This document shows, in pieces, positions 1 through 6,084 of a stretch of DNA of 6,878 bases. The stretch lies in assembly GCA_002305535.1 (NCBI GenBank), contig DBRE01000044.1:1-6878 (forward strand), given 5' to 3'. Source of the DNA: Syntrophomonas sp. UBA1376. GTDB lineage: Bacteria > Bacillota > Syntrophomonadia > Syntrophomonadales > Syntrophomonadaceae. The position numbers were made by a program, and so were the translations under genes. Under the pieces are notes generated by a model. That model saw only the letters and a list, made by a program, of their open reading frames with translations. It was not told the origin of the DNA and made no database searches. How positions within the stretch are numbered: the stretch's first letter is position 1; each line of letters opens with the position of its first letter.

Positions 1-54
1 AATGTACCGTCATTCCTGACCAAAGGGAAGATTATTATTGTGTATAAGGCTTAA
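1..54 (+). CDS. possible C-terminal tail of an upstream protein (partial)
   Basis: Frame 1 is open from the window edge to a TAA at 52-54 and gives 17 residues ending TKGKIIIVYKA. The alternation of hydrophobic residues before a basic end looks like the last strand of a real protein, and the stop lies about 80 bases before the next promoter-like site. Frame 3 is also open over nearly the same length, so the assignment is weak. No family can be named from so short a piece. Confidence 0.35.
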   Translation, partial: NVPSFLTKGKIIIVYKA

Positions 55-110
55 ATAGGGTTCCGTACCTAACTCTTTTGCAGTAGCAGGATTATTACAA
101 TTAATGGCGA

Positions 111-139
111 AATTCCCCTTAATAATAATTTAATATAAT
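111..139 (+). promoter_or_regulatory. putative promoter of the riboswitch-controlled transporter operon
   Basis: A consensus TATAAT -10 box lies at 134-139 in an AT-rich stretch. The -35 region is poor: TTCCCC at 113-118 is only 15 bases away, and nothing close to TTGACA is better placed. Transcription would begin near 145-147, exactly where the 5' strand of the leader's closing helix begins. That coincidence is the best support for the site. Confidence 0.5.
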
Positions 140-144
140 TATCA

Positions 145-248
145 GCGTATTTTCGAGCTTTGCTGCCTAAAGCGAAAGCCATGGGGTAAAGCCGATAGGG
201 TATAACAGGAAACGGTTATGCCTCCCGGTGCGGAAAGAAAATAATCGC
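145..248 (+). ncRNA. molybdenum/tungsten cofactor (Moco/Tuco family) riboswitch aptamer
   Basis: The segment is closed by a long helix: GCG plus TATTTTC at 145-154 pairs with GAAAATA at 237-243 and CGC at 246-248, with a two-base bulge. Inside are a hairpin GCTTT/AAAGC (157-161 with 169-173) and a second hairpin at 199-222 (GGTATAAC with GTTATGCC, one G-U pair). The sequence around the second hairpin, AGGG-stem-GCCTCCCG followed by GGAAAG at 232-237, matches the layout I recall for the E. coli moaA leader, the founding Moco riboswitch (AGGG-stem-GCCTCCCG-GGAAAG). Moco RNAs bind molybdenum cofactor; Tuco variants, which lack one stem, are thought to sense the tungsten form. I cannot tell which applies here. 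The match is by eye; a covariance-model search was not run. Confidence 0.72.
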
Positions 249-258
249 AATAAATATG

Positions 259-313
259 GTGACAGTTTTGATGTGGTCACAATCCGGGGCTAAGCTTTTG
301 CTCGGCCCTTTAC
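259..313 (+). other. structured linker with two hairpins between aptamer and terminator
   Basis: About 70 bases separate the aptamer from the antiterminator strand. They contain GTGAC/GTCAC (259-263 with 276-280) and a G+C-rich hairpin formed by GGGC near 287-290, an inner AGC/GCT stem and GCCC near 305-308. Neither hairpin is followed by a T run, so they are not terminators. They may be pause or spacer structures of the expression platform. Confidence 0.4.
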
Positions 314-321
314 TTGGTGCG

Positions 322-360
322 GGGAGGCTCTGTTTCACGGGAACAGAGTCTTTTGTTTTT
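322..360 (+). terminator. riboswitch expression platform: intrinsic terminator with competing antiterminator
   Basis: Bases 326-334 (GGCTCTGTT) pair with 342-350 (AACAGAGTC), giving nine base pairs with one G-U and a seven-base loop. TTTTGTTTTT follows at 351-360. Bases 322-328 (GGGAGGC) are perfectly complementary to GCCTCCC at 220-226 inside the aptamer core and include the first three bases of the terminator stem. The two pairings exclude one another. A ligand-bound aptamer should therefore free the terminator and stop transcription ahead of the first gene at 415. Confidence 0.85.
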
Positions 361-414
361 GCAATAAAACTGATGGAAGGTGGTGACAAGAGTTAAAAGG
401 GGGAGGGAGGTGTA

Positions 415-957
415 ATGATGATGAAGCGGCAGATCTTGATGGTAGTAGGCGTTTTAGTGATGGGGTTTATCCTGACAATGAGCGGGTGTGCTTCTTCAGT
501 GAATAGCAATGAGTTAGTTCAGCCAACAAACCAGCCTGCAGAAATCATAGATGATACGCTAACAGTTAATGGTGCAGAAACAGCGTCACAGGCTGTAGCT
601 CGAATCGAGGGACGTGTACAGAACTCCTTTGACTGTAAGGTGCAGGATTTTGCTGAGCATACGGTAACAGTAAGGGCAGCTATGAAACAGTGTTCTGGTA
701 CCACAGAAGCCGAGGATTATTCCGGTATACCTGTTCGTGTTATTTTGTCCCAAGCGGTTCCTGAACCAGGTGCTACAAAACTAACCGTATCTGCTGCTGA
801 TGGGTACAGCAAAAGTTTTGTTCTGGAATATGTGATGAATGATGACACGGTAATTTTATTTGAGGAAGAAGGAGCCTTGCATATGGCGGCTGGCGACATG
901 GATAGATATGATGCTAGCCACTGGGTGCAAAACGTGGTTCAGTTCACGGTTGAATAA
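415..957 (+). CDS. lipoprotein with sulfite-oxidase-type molybdopterin-binding-like domain
   Basis: First gene behind the riboswitch, 180 residues. GGGAGGTG at 405-412 is the ribosome site; three ATGs in a row (415, 418, 421) make the exact start uncertain by up to two codons. Residues 1-24 form a signal peptide ending in the lipobox LTMSGC with Cys25, so the protein should be membrane-anchored outside the cell. The mature part follows the order of the SUOX-type oxidoreductase molybdopterin-binding domain (PF00174 type): a beta segment IEGRVQN (64-70), KQCSG (91-95) at the place of the Moco-ligating cysteine in sulfite oxidases, YSGIPVRVILSQA (102-114), a DGY motif (129-131) and a closing HWVQNVVQFTV segment (169-179). 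At roughly 155 mature residues it is short for a sulfite oxidase and lacks the dimerisation domain, so catalysis is doubtful. Nineteen bases separate it from the binding-protein gene, implying one operon. The fold assignment is by pattern only. Confidence 0.65.
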   Translation: MMMKRQILMVVGVLVMGFILTMSGCASSVNSNELVQPTNQPAEIIDDTLTVNGAETASQAVARIEGRVQNSFDCKVQDFAEHTVTVRAAMKQCSGTTEAEDYSGIPVRVILSQAVPEPGATKLTVSAADGYSKSFVLEYVMNDDTVILFEEEGALHMAAGDMDRYDASHWVQNVVQFTVE

Positions 958-976
958 AGGGAAAGAGGAGAGGAAA

Positions 977-2059
977 ATGCTGAAAGTAATTGAGCGAAGA
1001 TATATTTCTTATGTAGTGTTAATAGCTTTGTTGGGCTCTTTGCTGTTGATGGGGGGATGCCAGCAGACTGCTGTGGAAACAAGCACTCCCGATGAAGCGG
1101 TTCAAGCCAGAACCATTGTTGACCAGGCAGGTCGAGAGGTTACTCTGCCTCTGGAAGTTAACCGGGTGATAAGTACCTGGCGTCCCTGTACGTTCCTGGT
1201 TTATGCAGTGGGCGGTCAGGAAAAGCTGGTGGGGGTTGATATTGGTTCAACCAAAGCTCCTTTTACAACTGCAGTATATCCTGAAATAGCTGATTTGGCT
1301 CAAGTGGGCGATAAAAAAAGCGGCATCAACGTAGAGGAAGTAGTAGCTGCCAATCCAGATGTGGTATTCGTGTGGTCTGGTAAAGATAGTGAAAACTTGA
1401 TAAATCAGCTGGAACAGCAAAAAATTCCGGCAGTGGTTTTGATTCCTGAATCTGCTGATCAGATGCGGGAGGCTACTTTATTGATCGGTGAAATAATGGG
1501 TTGCAGCCCACAGGCAGAAAAGATACTCAAATACTATGATGATACTCTGGCTCTGGTAGCTGAGAAATTAAAAGAGGTTCCTGAATCAGAACGTAAAAAG
1601 GTCTTTCTAGCAGGGGCCGATGGTTTTCTGTCCAGTTGTGGTACTGACTTTTACCAGCATTATTTGATTGAACAATCTGGAGGCATAAATGTTGCAGCTG
1701 AGTTAACCGGGGGATGGCAGGAGGTTTCGGCGGAACAGGTAGTTAGCTGGAATCCTGATGTTATTATTCTGGATCCCTACTGTAAAGATAAACCGGAAGA
1801 TGCTGTCAAAATGAATCCGGGGCTCAAGGCGATTACAGCGGTGCAGGCAGGTTCCGTTCACAATTTCCCGAGTGTAGGGCAATGGACATTCCCCATTCCA
1901 CAGTCTGCCATGGGGGTCTTATGGCTCAGCGAAAAACTGTACCCTGATTTGTATGAGGATTTAGACGTAGCAGCCGAAGCTGATAAGTATTATAAAGATT
2001 TCTTCGGTGTAACCTATTCTGATATAGTGAATAGTGCATCTGCCAATGCCGATAAATAG
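977..2059 (+). CDS. FecB/BtuF-type substrate-binding lipoprotein of the ABC importer (MolA-like candidate)
   Basis: Extracellular lipid-anchored binding protein that delivers substrate to the permease encoded next. The open frame extends back to 860, but the start at 977 is chosen because GAGGAGAGG at 965-973 lies directly before it and residues 1-27 then form a signal peptide with lipobox LLMGGC and Cys28. The 360-residue protein shows the class III binding-protein plan: N lobe opening with RTIVDQAGREVTLP (45-58) and VNRVIS (61-66), the INVEEVVAANPDVVFV segment (118-133), a long linker helix around 176-206, then a C lobe with SAEQVVSWNPDVIILD (251-266). Its tail, with FPIPQSAMGVLWLSEKLYP (305-323) and YYKDFFGV (338-345), is of the kind seen in binding proteins for small anions or metals as well as siderophores. 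Siderophore, haem or cobalamin cannot be excluded from the protein alone; molybdate or tungstate is inferred from the leader. Confidence 0.88.
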   Translation: MLKVIERRYISYVVLIALLGSLLLMGGCQQTAVETSTPDEAVQARTIVDQAGREVTLPLEVNRVISTWRPCTFLVYAVGGQEKLVGVDIGSTKAPFTTAVYPEIADLAQVGDKKSGINVEEVVAANPDVVFVWSGKDSENLINQLEQQKIPAVVLIPESADQMREATLLIGEIMGCSPQAEKILKYYDDTLALVAEKLKEVPESERKKVFLAGADGFLSSCGTDFYQHYLIEQSGGINVAAELTGGWQEVSAEQVVSWNPDVIILDPYCKDKPEDAVKMNPGLKAITAVQAGSVHNFPSVGQWTFPIPQSAMGVLWLSEKLYPDLYEDLDVAAEADKYYKDFFGVTYSDIVNSASANADK

Positions 2060-3077
2060 CAGTGCTAATCGACGAAATGCTATCAGAATGGTTTTAGCCG
2101 GTCTGGCGGTATTAGGGATATTCTGCCTGTCAATGTTTATAGGGCGGTATCATATAGAAGCAGGGCGTCTGGTGCAGCTGTTGACTACTGCGCCAGATGC
2201 CTGGCTGGATCATCCTGACACCAGTGTTTTCTATTATATTCGTTTACCGCGTATCATAATGGCTGGGATAGTAGGAGCTGGCTTGTCTGCGGCGGGGGCA
2301 TTGTTCCAGGGTATGTTCCGTAATCCTTTGGTATCTCCAGATATTTTGGGTGTGTCCTCAGGATGTTGTTTAGGAGCAGCTTTGGGCATCATTATTTCCG
2401 GTCAGGTAGGTATGGCTTACCTGGTTCCTTTACTGGCTTTCATAGTCGGTATTATTGCTATGTTTTTGGCCTACGGCATTGCTAAAATCAGCCCCGGTGA
2501 TCAGGTGGTTATGCTTATTCTGGCAGGCATTGTAGTAGGCGGTTTCTTTGAAGCAGCTCTGTCTTTTATAAAATATACCGCTGATCCCTATGAAGATTTA
2601 CCGGCTATTGTGTTCTGGATCATGGGCGGTTTCTTCCGGGCTAATTGGAGCGTGGTATTAAACCTTTTAATAGGAGTGTTGCCTTGCCTTCTGTTGTTGC
2701 ATTTGTTGGCCTGGAAGATCAACATCCTGTCACTGGGGGATGAAGAAGCCGGCAGTCTGGGGATAAATGTCAAGGTATTTCGGTTTCTATTGCTGTGCCT
2801 GGCTACTTTTATGGTAGCTGGGTGTGTTAGTGTGTCCGGAACCATTGGTTGGGTGGGATTGGTTGTTCCACACATCGCCCGCTTGCTTTCCGGAGCAGAT
2901 CATCGCTATGTCATGCCCATGTCGATGTTGGTGGGAGCCGGCTTCGTTATGCTGATGGATAATTTGGCCCGCGGCCTTACCTCGGCGGAAATTCCTATCA
3001 GTATACTTACGGCAGCTGTAGGAACTCCGTTTTTTGCTTATTTACTTATTAAAGGCCGGGGACAGGCATGGAAGTGA
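2046..3077 (+). CDS. FecCD/BtuC-family permease subunit of the ABC importer (MolB-like candidate)
   Basis: Integral membrane channel subunit, expected to work as a homodimer. The ATG at 2046 gives 343 residues, the usual family length, and overlaps the end of the binding-protein gene by 14 bases. There is no clear ribosome site, which points to translational coupling. A GTG at 2034 is also in frame but less likely. Family signatures are RLPRI (66-70), AGALFQGMFRNPLVSPDILG (83-102), the coupling-helix sequence LGDEEAGSLGI (230-240) that docks on the ATPase, SGTIGWVGLVVPHIARL (264-280) and EIPISILTAAVGTPFFAYLL (315-334). Many long hydrophobic stretches agree with the ten-helix BtuC topology. 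The segment ADPYEDLPAIVFWIMGG (179-195) is typical of a subgroup of FecCD proteins of mixed substrate range. The next gene's ribosome site overlaps this stop codon. Confidence 0.93.
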   Translation: MPINSSANRRNAIRMVLAGLAVLGIFCLSMFIGRYHIEAGRLVQLLTTAPDAWLDHPDTSVFYYIRLPRIIMAGIVGAGLSAAGALFQGMFRNPLVSPDILGVSSGCCLGAALGIIISGQVGMAYLVPLLAFIVGIIAMFLAYGIAKISPGDQVVMLILAGIVVGGFFEAALSFIKYTADPYEDLPAIVFWIMGGFFRANWSVVLNLLIGVLPCLLLLHLLAWKINILSLGDEEAGSLGINVKVFRFLLLCLATFMVAGCVSVSGTIGWVGLVVPHIARLLSGADHRYVMPMSMLVGAGFVMLMDNLARGLTSAEIPISILTAAVGTPFFAYLLIKGRGQAWK

Positions 3078-3087
3078 GGAGTAGCTC

Positions 3088-3852
3088 ATGTCCTTAGATG
3101 TTGAAAATTTGTCTTTTTCTTACGGAGAACGGCGAGTTGTCGACCAATGCTGCTTTTCTCTGGATAAAGGCCAGATAGTGTGTTTGCTGGGACGTAATGG
3201 GTCGGGCAAAACTACCTTGTTGCGTATGATCAACCGGTCACTGTTGCCCGAAGAAGGCCGAATTACTATTGATGGCACAGATATCCGCCATTTTACCAGG
3301 AAACACTTGGCTAGGTTGATAGCTTTTGTACCCCAGGGGCACAATGCGGTATTCGCTTATACAGCTCGTGATATGACGGTTATGGGGAGAAATCCCCATA
3401 TGCATTTGTTTGCCCGCCCCAGTCAGCAGGATTATCAATTGGCCGAAGCAGCTTTGCGTCAGGTGGGTATATCTGAACTAAAGGATCGTTGCTATATGGA
3501 TATGAGTGGTGGGGAAAGACAACTGGTATTTCTAGCCCGAGCTTTGGCCCAGCAAGCCAGCTATTATCTGCTGGACGAACCGACTGCTCATCTGGATTTC
3601 TATAATCAGCATGCTCTAATGAAAACTCTGTGCCAGATCGTTGAGCAGCAAGGCAGTGGGGCTCTAATAGCTCTGCATGATCCTAACCTGGCATTCTGCT
3701 ATGCGGATCAAGTCATCATGCTACATCAAGGGCGTATAGTAAGCGTAGGTAGTGTAGCAGATACCATGACTTCTAGTAATCTTTCTCAGCTATATAACAT
3801 GCAGCTTAAAGTAGTATCCCTGGATGGGCAAAAGATGGTAATGGCGAAATAA
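3088..3852 (+). CDS. FecE/BtuD-type ATP-binding subunit of the ABC importer (MolC-like candidate)
   Basis: Cytoplasmic ATPase that drives the permease, 254 residues, full length. GAGGAG just upstream overlaps the permease stop, with six bases to the ATG. Motifs appear in order: Walker A GRNGSGKTT (35-43), Q-loop Gln83 in AFVPQ, signature MSGGERQ (139-145, Met in place of the usual Leu), Walker B YYLLDEP (159-165), D-loop HLD (168-170) and switch His197 in ALHDPN. The YTARDMTVMGR segment (91-101) after the Q-loop is characteristic of the siderophore/cobalamin/MolC branch rather than of ModC. It is the last gene of the 415-3852 operon. I see no intrinsic terminator behind it. Confidence 0.95.
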   Translation: MSLDVENLSFSYGERRVVDQCCFSLDKGQIVCLLGRNGSGKTTLLRMINRSLLPEEGRITIDGTDIRHFTRKHLARLIAFVPQGHNAVFAYTARDMTVMGRNPHMHLFARPSQQDYQLAEAALRQVGISELKDRCYMDMSGGERQLVFLARALAQQASYYLLDEPTAHLDFYNQHALMKTLCQIVEQQGSGALIALHDPNLAFCYADQVIMLHQGRIVSVGSVADTMTSSNLSQLYNMQLKVVSLDGQKMVMAK

Positions 3853-3940
3853 AAATATGGGTTCCATGCATAAATAATCTGAGCGCCAACACGTCTCCTT
3901 GTGCCTTAACAACTTATCAACGTTGGTCAGTTTCAAAACA

Positions 3941-4028
3941 ATCCTTCCATGAAAATGAAGCATTTATCGTGCTATAATCAGAGAAAAGGTGCATGAGGCA
4001 ACCTTACTCAACCTTACTATGGAAGGAA
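3941..4028 (+). promoter_or_regulatory. extended -10 promoter and repeats ahead of the metallo-hydrolase gene
   Basis: TGCTATAAT at 3970-3978 is an extended -10 element; a transcript would start near 3985 and have a leader of about 98 bases. The -35 region (TGAAAA at 3950-3955) is poor, as is common with extended -10 promoters. A nine-base inverted repeat, TCCTTCCAT (3942-3950) and ATGGAAGGA (4019-4027), spans the promoter. A ten-base unit CAACCTTACT occurs twice in tandem (3999-4018). The rest of 3853-4082 shows nothing else. Confidence 0.55.
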
Positions 4029-4082
4029 TTGAAATAGCTAACAGGATAAGTTTGCCCAAGGGCATCTACAGGAGGGGAGAAA

Positions 4083-4892
4083 GTGCTTGAAACCCGCCCT
4101 TATGGAGATGTTTTACAAATCCGCCTGAGCCAAACGTTTAACGGCCAACCCCTTTACTGGGTAGCGGCCTACCTGGTGGATGGACTATTGGTGGATAGTG
4201 GCTGTGAGCATACCGCTGATGAGTTGACCGAATTCCTCTCGAACTACCCTCTGGAACAGATCGTAAACACCCATTACCATGAAGACCACATCGGAGCTAA
4301 TGCTAGATTATTCCGCCAGCGGCGGCCTTCTATCTATGCTCACCGGGACTCGATTCCTCTTATGCAGCAGACGCCCGTGCTTTTTCCATATCAGGAAGTG
4401 GCATGGGGCTATCCACAACCTTGCCAAGCTCAGGAATTAGGGACAACCATTAAGACCAAGAGCCACACTTTTCAGGTGCTACCTACCCCCGGTCATTGCC
4501 CCGGCCATGTAGTTCTGTTGGAAAAGAATCAGGGCTGGTGCTTTAGCGGCGATTTATTTGTATCTGAACGTCCTAAAGTGTTAAGGCCCGAAGAAAATGT
4601 CTACCAGATCATGGAGTCACTGCGCCTGCTACTGGATAATGCCGGAGCAGATTTTACCTTATTCACCTCCATTGGTGCGGTAGTTGAAAACGGAGCTGAG
4701 GCGGTAAATAACCTGCTGGCCTATTTGGAAAAAACCATCGCAGCAATTCTTGATTATGATAGACGTGGTTATACCATTGATGCGATTCGGCAGGAGTTAT
4801 TCGGCGGGGAAAGTCGCATGGCTGGAGTAAGCAATGGTCAGTTTAGCGTAGATAATCTTATTAACTCAGCGTTGTCCAGGGGTTATCGGTAA
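4083..4892 (+). CDS. metallo-beta-lactamase-fold hydrolase (glyoxalase II-like), atypical metal site
   Basis: Starts at GTG 4083, seven bases after AGGAGG at 4070-4075; 269 residues with no signal peptide, so cytoplasmic. The MBL fold is shown by DGLLVDSG (33-40), the THYHEDHIGAN metal motif (63-73: His64, His66, Asp68, His69), PTPGHCPGH with His138 (135-142), and FSGDLF with bridging Asp157 (154-159). The last zinc histidine, normally in a (P)GHG-like motif, should fall near residue 197, where the sequence reads FTSIGAV. His appears replaced, suggesting one metal or an altered reaction. The C-terminal 70 residues resemble the helical DNA-binding-like tail found in some MBL-fold hydrolases. 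The substrate cannot be named; thioester, lactone or ester hydrolysis are all possible. It has its own promoter. A relic of a close paralogue's 3' end lies at 6275-6402. Confidence 0.85.
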   Translation: MLETRPYGDVLQIRLSQTFNGQPLYWVAAYLVDGLLVDSGCEHTADELTEFLSNYPLEQIVNTHYHEDHIGANARLFRQRRPSIYAHRDSIPLMQQTPVLFPYQEVAWGYPQPCQAQELGTTIKTKSHTFQVLPTPGHCPGHVVLLEKNQGWCFSGDLFVSERPKVLRPEENVYQIMESLRLLLDNAGADFTLFTSIGAVVENGAEAVNNLLAYLEKTIAAILDYDRRGYTIDAIRQELFGGESRMAGVSNGQFSVDNLINSALSRGYR

Positions 4893-4929
4893 AAGAGGAT
4901 TTTGCATAATTCAATTAATCCTTCAATAC

Positions 4930-4997
4930 TGTCACTCTGAGCAATAGCGAAGAGTCTTGTAAGTAGCATAGATCCTTCGCTACCGCTCAGGATGACA
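4930..4997. repeat. interspersed palindromic repeat (MITE/REP-like)
   Basis: A near-perfect inverted repeat: GTCACTCTGAGC (4931-4942) opposes GCTCAGGATGAC (4985-4996), and TAGCGAAGAGTCT (4945-4957) opposes AGATCCTTCGCTA (4969-4981), around an 11-base loop. Closely similar palindromes built on TCATTCTGAGCGAAGCGAAGAATCT recur in many Firmicutes genomes, to my knowledge. It encodes nothing and is not followed by a T run. Its right edge coincides with the point where the toxin-like reading frame loses family resemblance, so it appears to have inserted into or replaced that gene. Confidence 0.75.
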
Positions 4998-5120
4998 CTG
5001 GATTTTAGAAACAATACGGTCGTACTGTTTTATCGCCGTGTTTGCGTGAAATTGTGCCAGATAATCAATGATATCCTCCAAATCCTCTTCAGCGCGAGGG
5101 AGCATGATAATTTTATGCAT
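4980..5120 (-). pseudogene. truncated ParE/RelE-superfamily toxin gene
   Basis: A 46-residue frame starts at ATG 5120-5118 and stops at TAG 4982-4980. Residues 1-40 follow the N-terminal half of ParE/RelE toxins: a first strand HKIIML, then PRAEEDLEDIIDYLAQF (8-24) and a second helix ending IKQYDRIVSKI (30-40). Family members run to about 90-105 residues; here the catalytic/toxic C-terminal beta sheet is missing. The last few residues and the stop are encoded inside the palindromic repeat at 4930-4997, which marks the break. No continuation is seen beyond the repeat. The gene is therefore taken to be dead. The start overlaps the end of a small upstream frame by eight bases, as in toxin-antitoxin pairs. 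Confidence 0.7.
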
Positions 5121-5247
5121 CGGTTCCGTCTACATTAGCAGTCAACTTCTTGCGGAGATTCAAAACCTTTTGGTACTTAGTATTTAGTGCTTCTCAATGC
5201 TTCTGCCCCAGCGGCAAATCAGCATCATAGGGCGAGGGTGTGTTTTC
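5113..5247 (-). pseudogene. probable antitoxin remnant preceding the broken toxin
   Basis: A frame runs from just after the nudC stop to a TAA at 5115-5113 that overlaps the toxin ATG. It is interrupted by one TGA (5196-5194) and has no usable start. The part after the TGA reads EALNTKYQKVLNLRKKL then TANVDGTDA, a charged helical tail like those of small antitoxins. The position and overlap with the toxin start suggest an antitoxin; the sequence alone does not place it in a named family. The TGA could be a mutated TGG. The upstream end seems to have been lost at the nudC junction. Confidence 0.4.
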
Positions 5248-6084
5248 CTATAGTTCTACCGTAGCCCTCCTAAAAACCTCAATCATTTCGCCGGTCAGGG
5301 AAATACTCTCATGCCATTCGGGAATATCTTTCCGGGACAACCAGACTCCCACCGCCAGTTCATCCTCATCCAGGCGGATGGTGTCGGCACCATCCAATTC
5401 GGCGAAAAAACCCGCCAAAAGTGTATCGGAAAACGGCCAGGGCTGGCTTTTATAGTAGCGGATGTTCTTAACCCGTAGCCCCACTTCCTCCCAAACCTCC
5501 CGGCACACCGTTTGCTCAAGGCTTTCACCTATTTCGTTAAAACCGGCGATCAATGCATATTTACGGTATTCGCGGTTGGCATATTTGGTCATCAGTAGCC
5601 TGTCTTTGTCATACACTCCCACAATGACACAGGGAGCAATGGTCGGATAGACGCTCATTCCGCAGCTTGCGCAATAAAGCAGCCGTTCTATTTCCGAATG
5701 TTGCAGCCGCTCACGGCAGCGACTGCAAAATTTGTGATTATTGTACCAGCTATGGAGCTGCCAGCCGATTATCCCGATAAAGGAGCGCCAGTTTTTCGAG
5801 CGAAACCGTTTATTGCTCACATAGACCCAGCCTGGCACCGCCTCCAGTCCCTCTTCTTCCACCAGATAATAATTGAGCTCGTCAATGGTGAATAAAAACC
5901 GAGCCTTCTGCCGCAGCTGCGGGTGACTGACCGAAAAATCAGCAAAGGAAGGATACCAAAGCTTATCCTTGTCCTGCCGGATCAGCACGTTATCGTCCTG
6001 AAAAGCAAGAAATAAGTCCTGCGGATCCGCCGGTCTATTTTGAAATGCATTACGGAATACTCTCGGTTCAATATCCTGGAGCAT
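5248..6084 (-). CDS. nudC: NudC-type NADH pyrophosphatase / NAD-cap RNA hydrolase
   Basis: A 278-residue cytoplasmic Nudix hydrolase that splits NADH (and in the characterised homologues removes NAD caps from RNA) to NMN(H) plus AMP. Start ATG at 6084-6082 is preceded by a strong G-rich site (AAGGGGGG). The order is typical: N-terminal domain (about 1-110), a four-cysteine zinc ribbon (Cys120, Cys123, Cys138, Cys141), then the Nudix domain. The Nudix box is complete: Gly181, Glu187, Arg195-Glu196, Glu199-Glu200 and Gly202 in the GX5EX7REUXEEXGU pattern. SQPWPF (213-218) is the NudC signature that distinguishes this family, though the usual PxS ending reads SDT here. It stands alone, with broken or repeat-derived DNA on both sides. 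I see no clear promoter or terminator. Confidence 0.93.
   Translation of the reverse strand: MLQDIEPRVFRNAFQNRPADPQDLFLAFQDDNVLIRQDKDKLWYPSFADFSVSHPQLRQKARFLFTIDELNYYLVEEEGLEAVPGWVYVSNKRFRSKNWRSFIGIIGWQLHSWYNNHKFCSRCRERLQHSEIERLLYCASCGMSVYPTIAPCVIVGVYDKDRLLMTKYANREYRKYALIAGFNEIGESLEQTVCREVWEEVGLRVKNIRYYKSQPWPFSDTLLAGFFAELDGADTIRLDEDELAVGVWLSRKDIPEWHESISLTGEMIEVFRRATVEL

Noticed and set aside
171..200. Cyclic-di-GMP-I riboswitch, suggested by the TAAAGCC-type segment
   Set aside because: The paired GNRA tetraloop/receptor arrangement of that class is not present, and the segment fits inside the Moco-like structure.
145..330. Cobalamin riboswitch, suggested by the BtuFCD-like genes downstream
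   Set aside because: The leader lacks the cobalamin (B12) box and the associated conserved core; its conserved pieces match the Moco RNA layout instead.
860..976. N-terminal extension of the binding protein upstream of 977
   Set aside because: It overlaps the lipoprotein gene by nearly 100 bases, would bury the signal peptide and lipobox 39 residues inside, and has no ribosome site; the ATG at 977 has a strong one.
2034..2045. GTG at 2034 as start of the permease
   Set aside because: No ribosome site; the ATG four codons later gives the same protein with a usual start. A later ATG at 2088 also lacks a ribosome site.
4083..4892. Beta-lactam resistance enzyme
   Set aside because: The HxHxDH fold is shared by many hydrolases; there is no signal peptide and the metal site and C-terminal tail do not match known metallo-beta-lactamases.
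4930..4997. Palindrome as an intrinsic terminator of the hydrolase gene
   Set aside because: No T run follows on either strand and the sequence resembles a dispersed repeat; a role in transcript end protection is possible but not shown.
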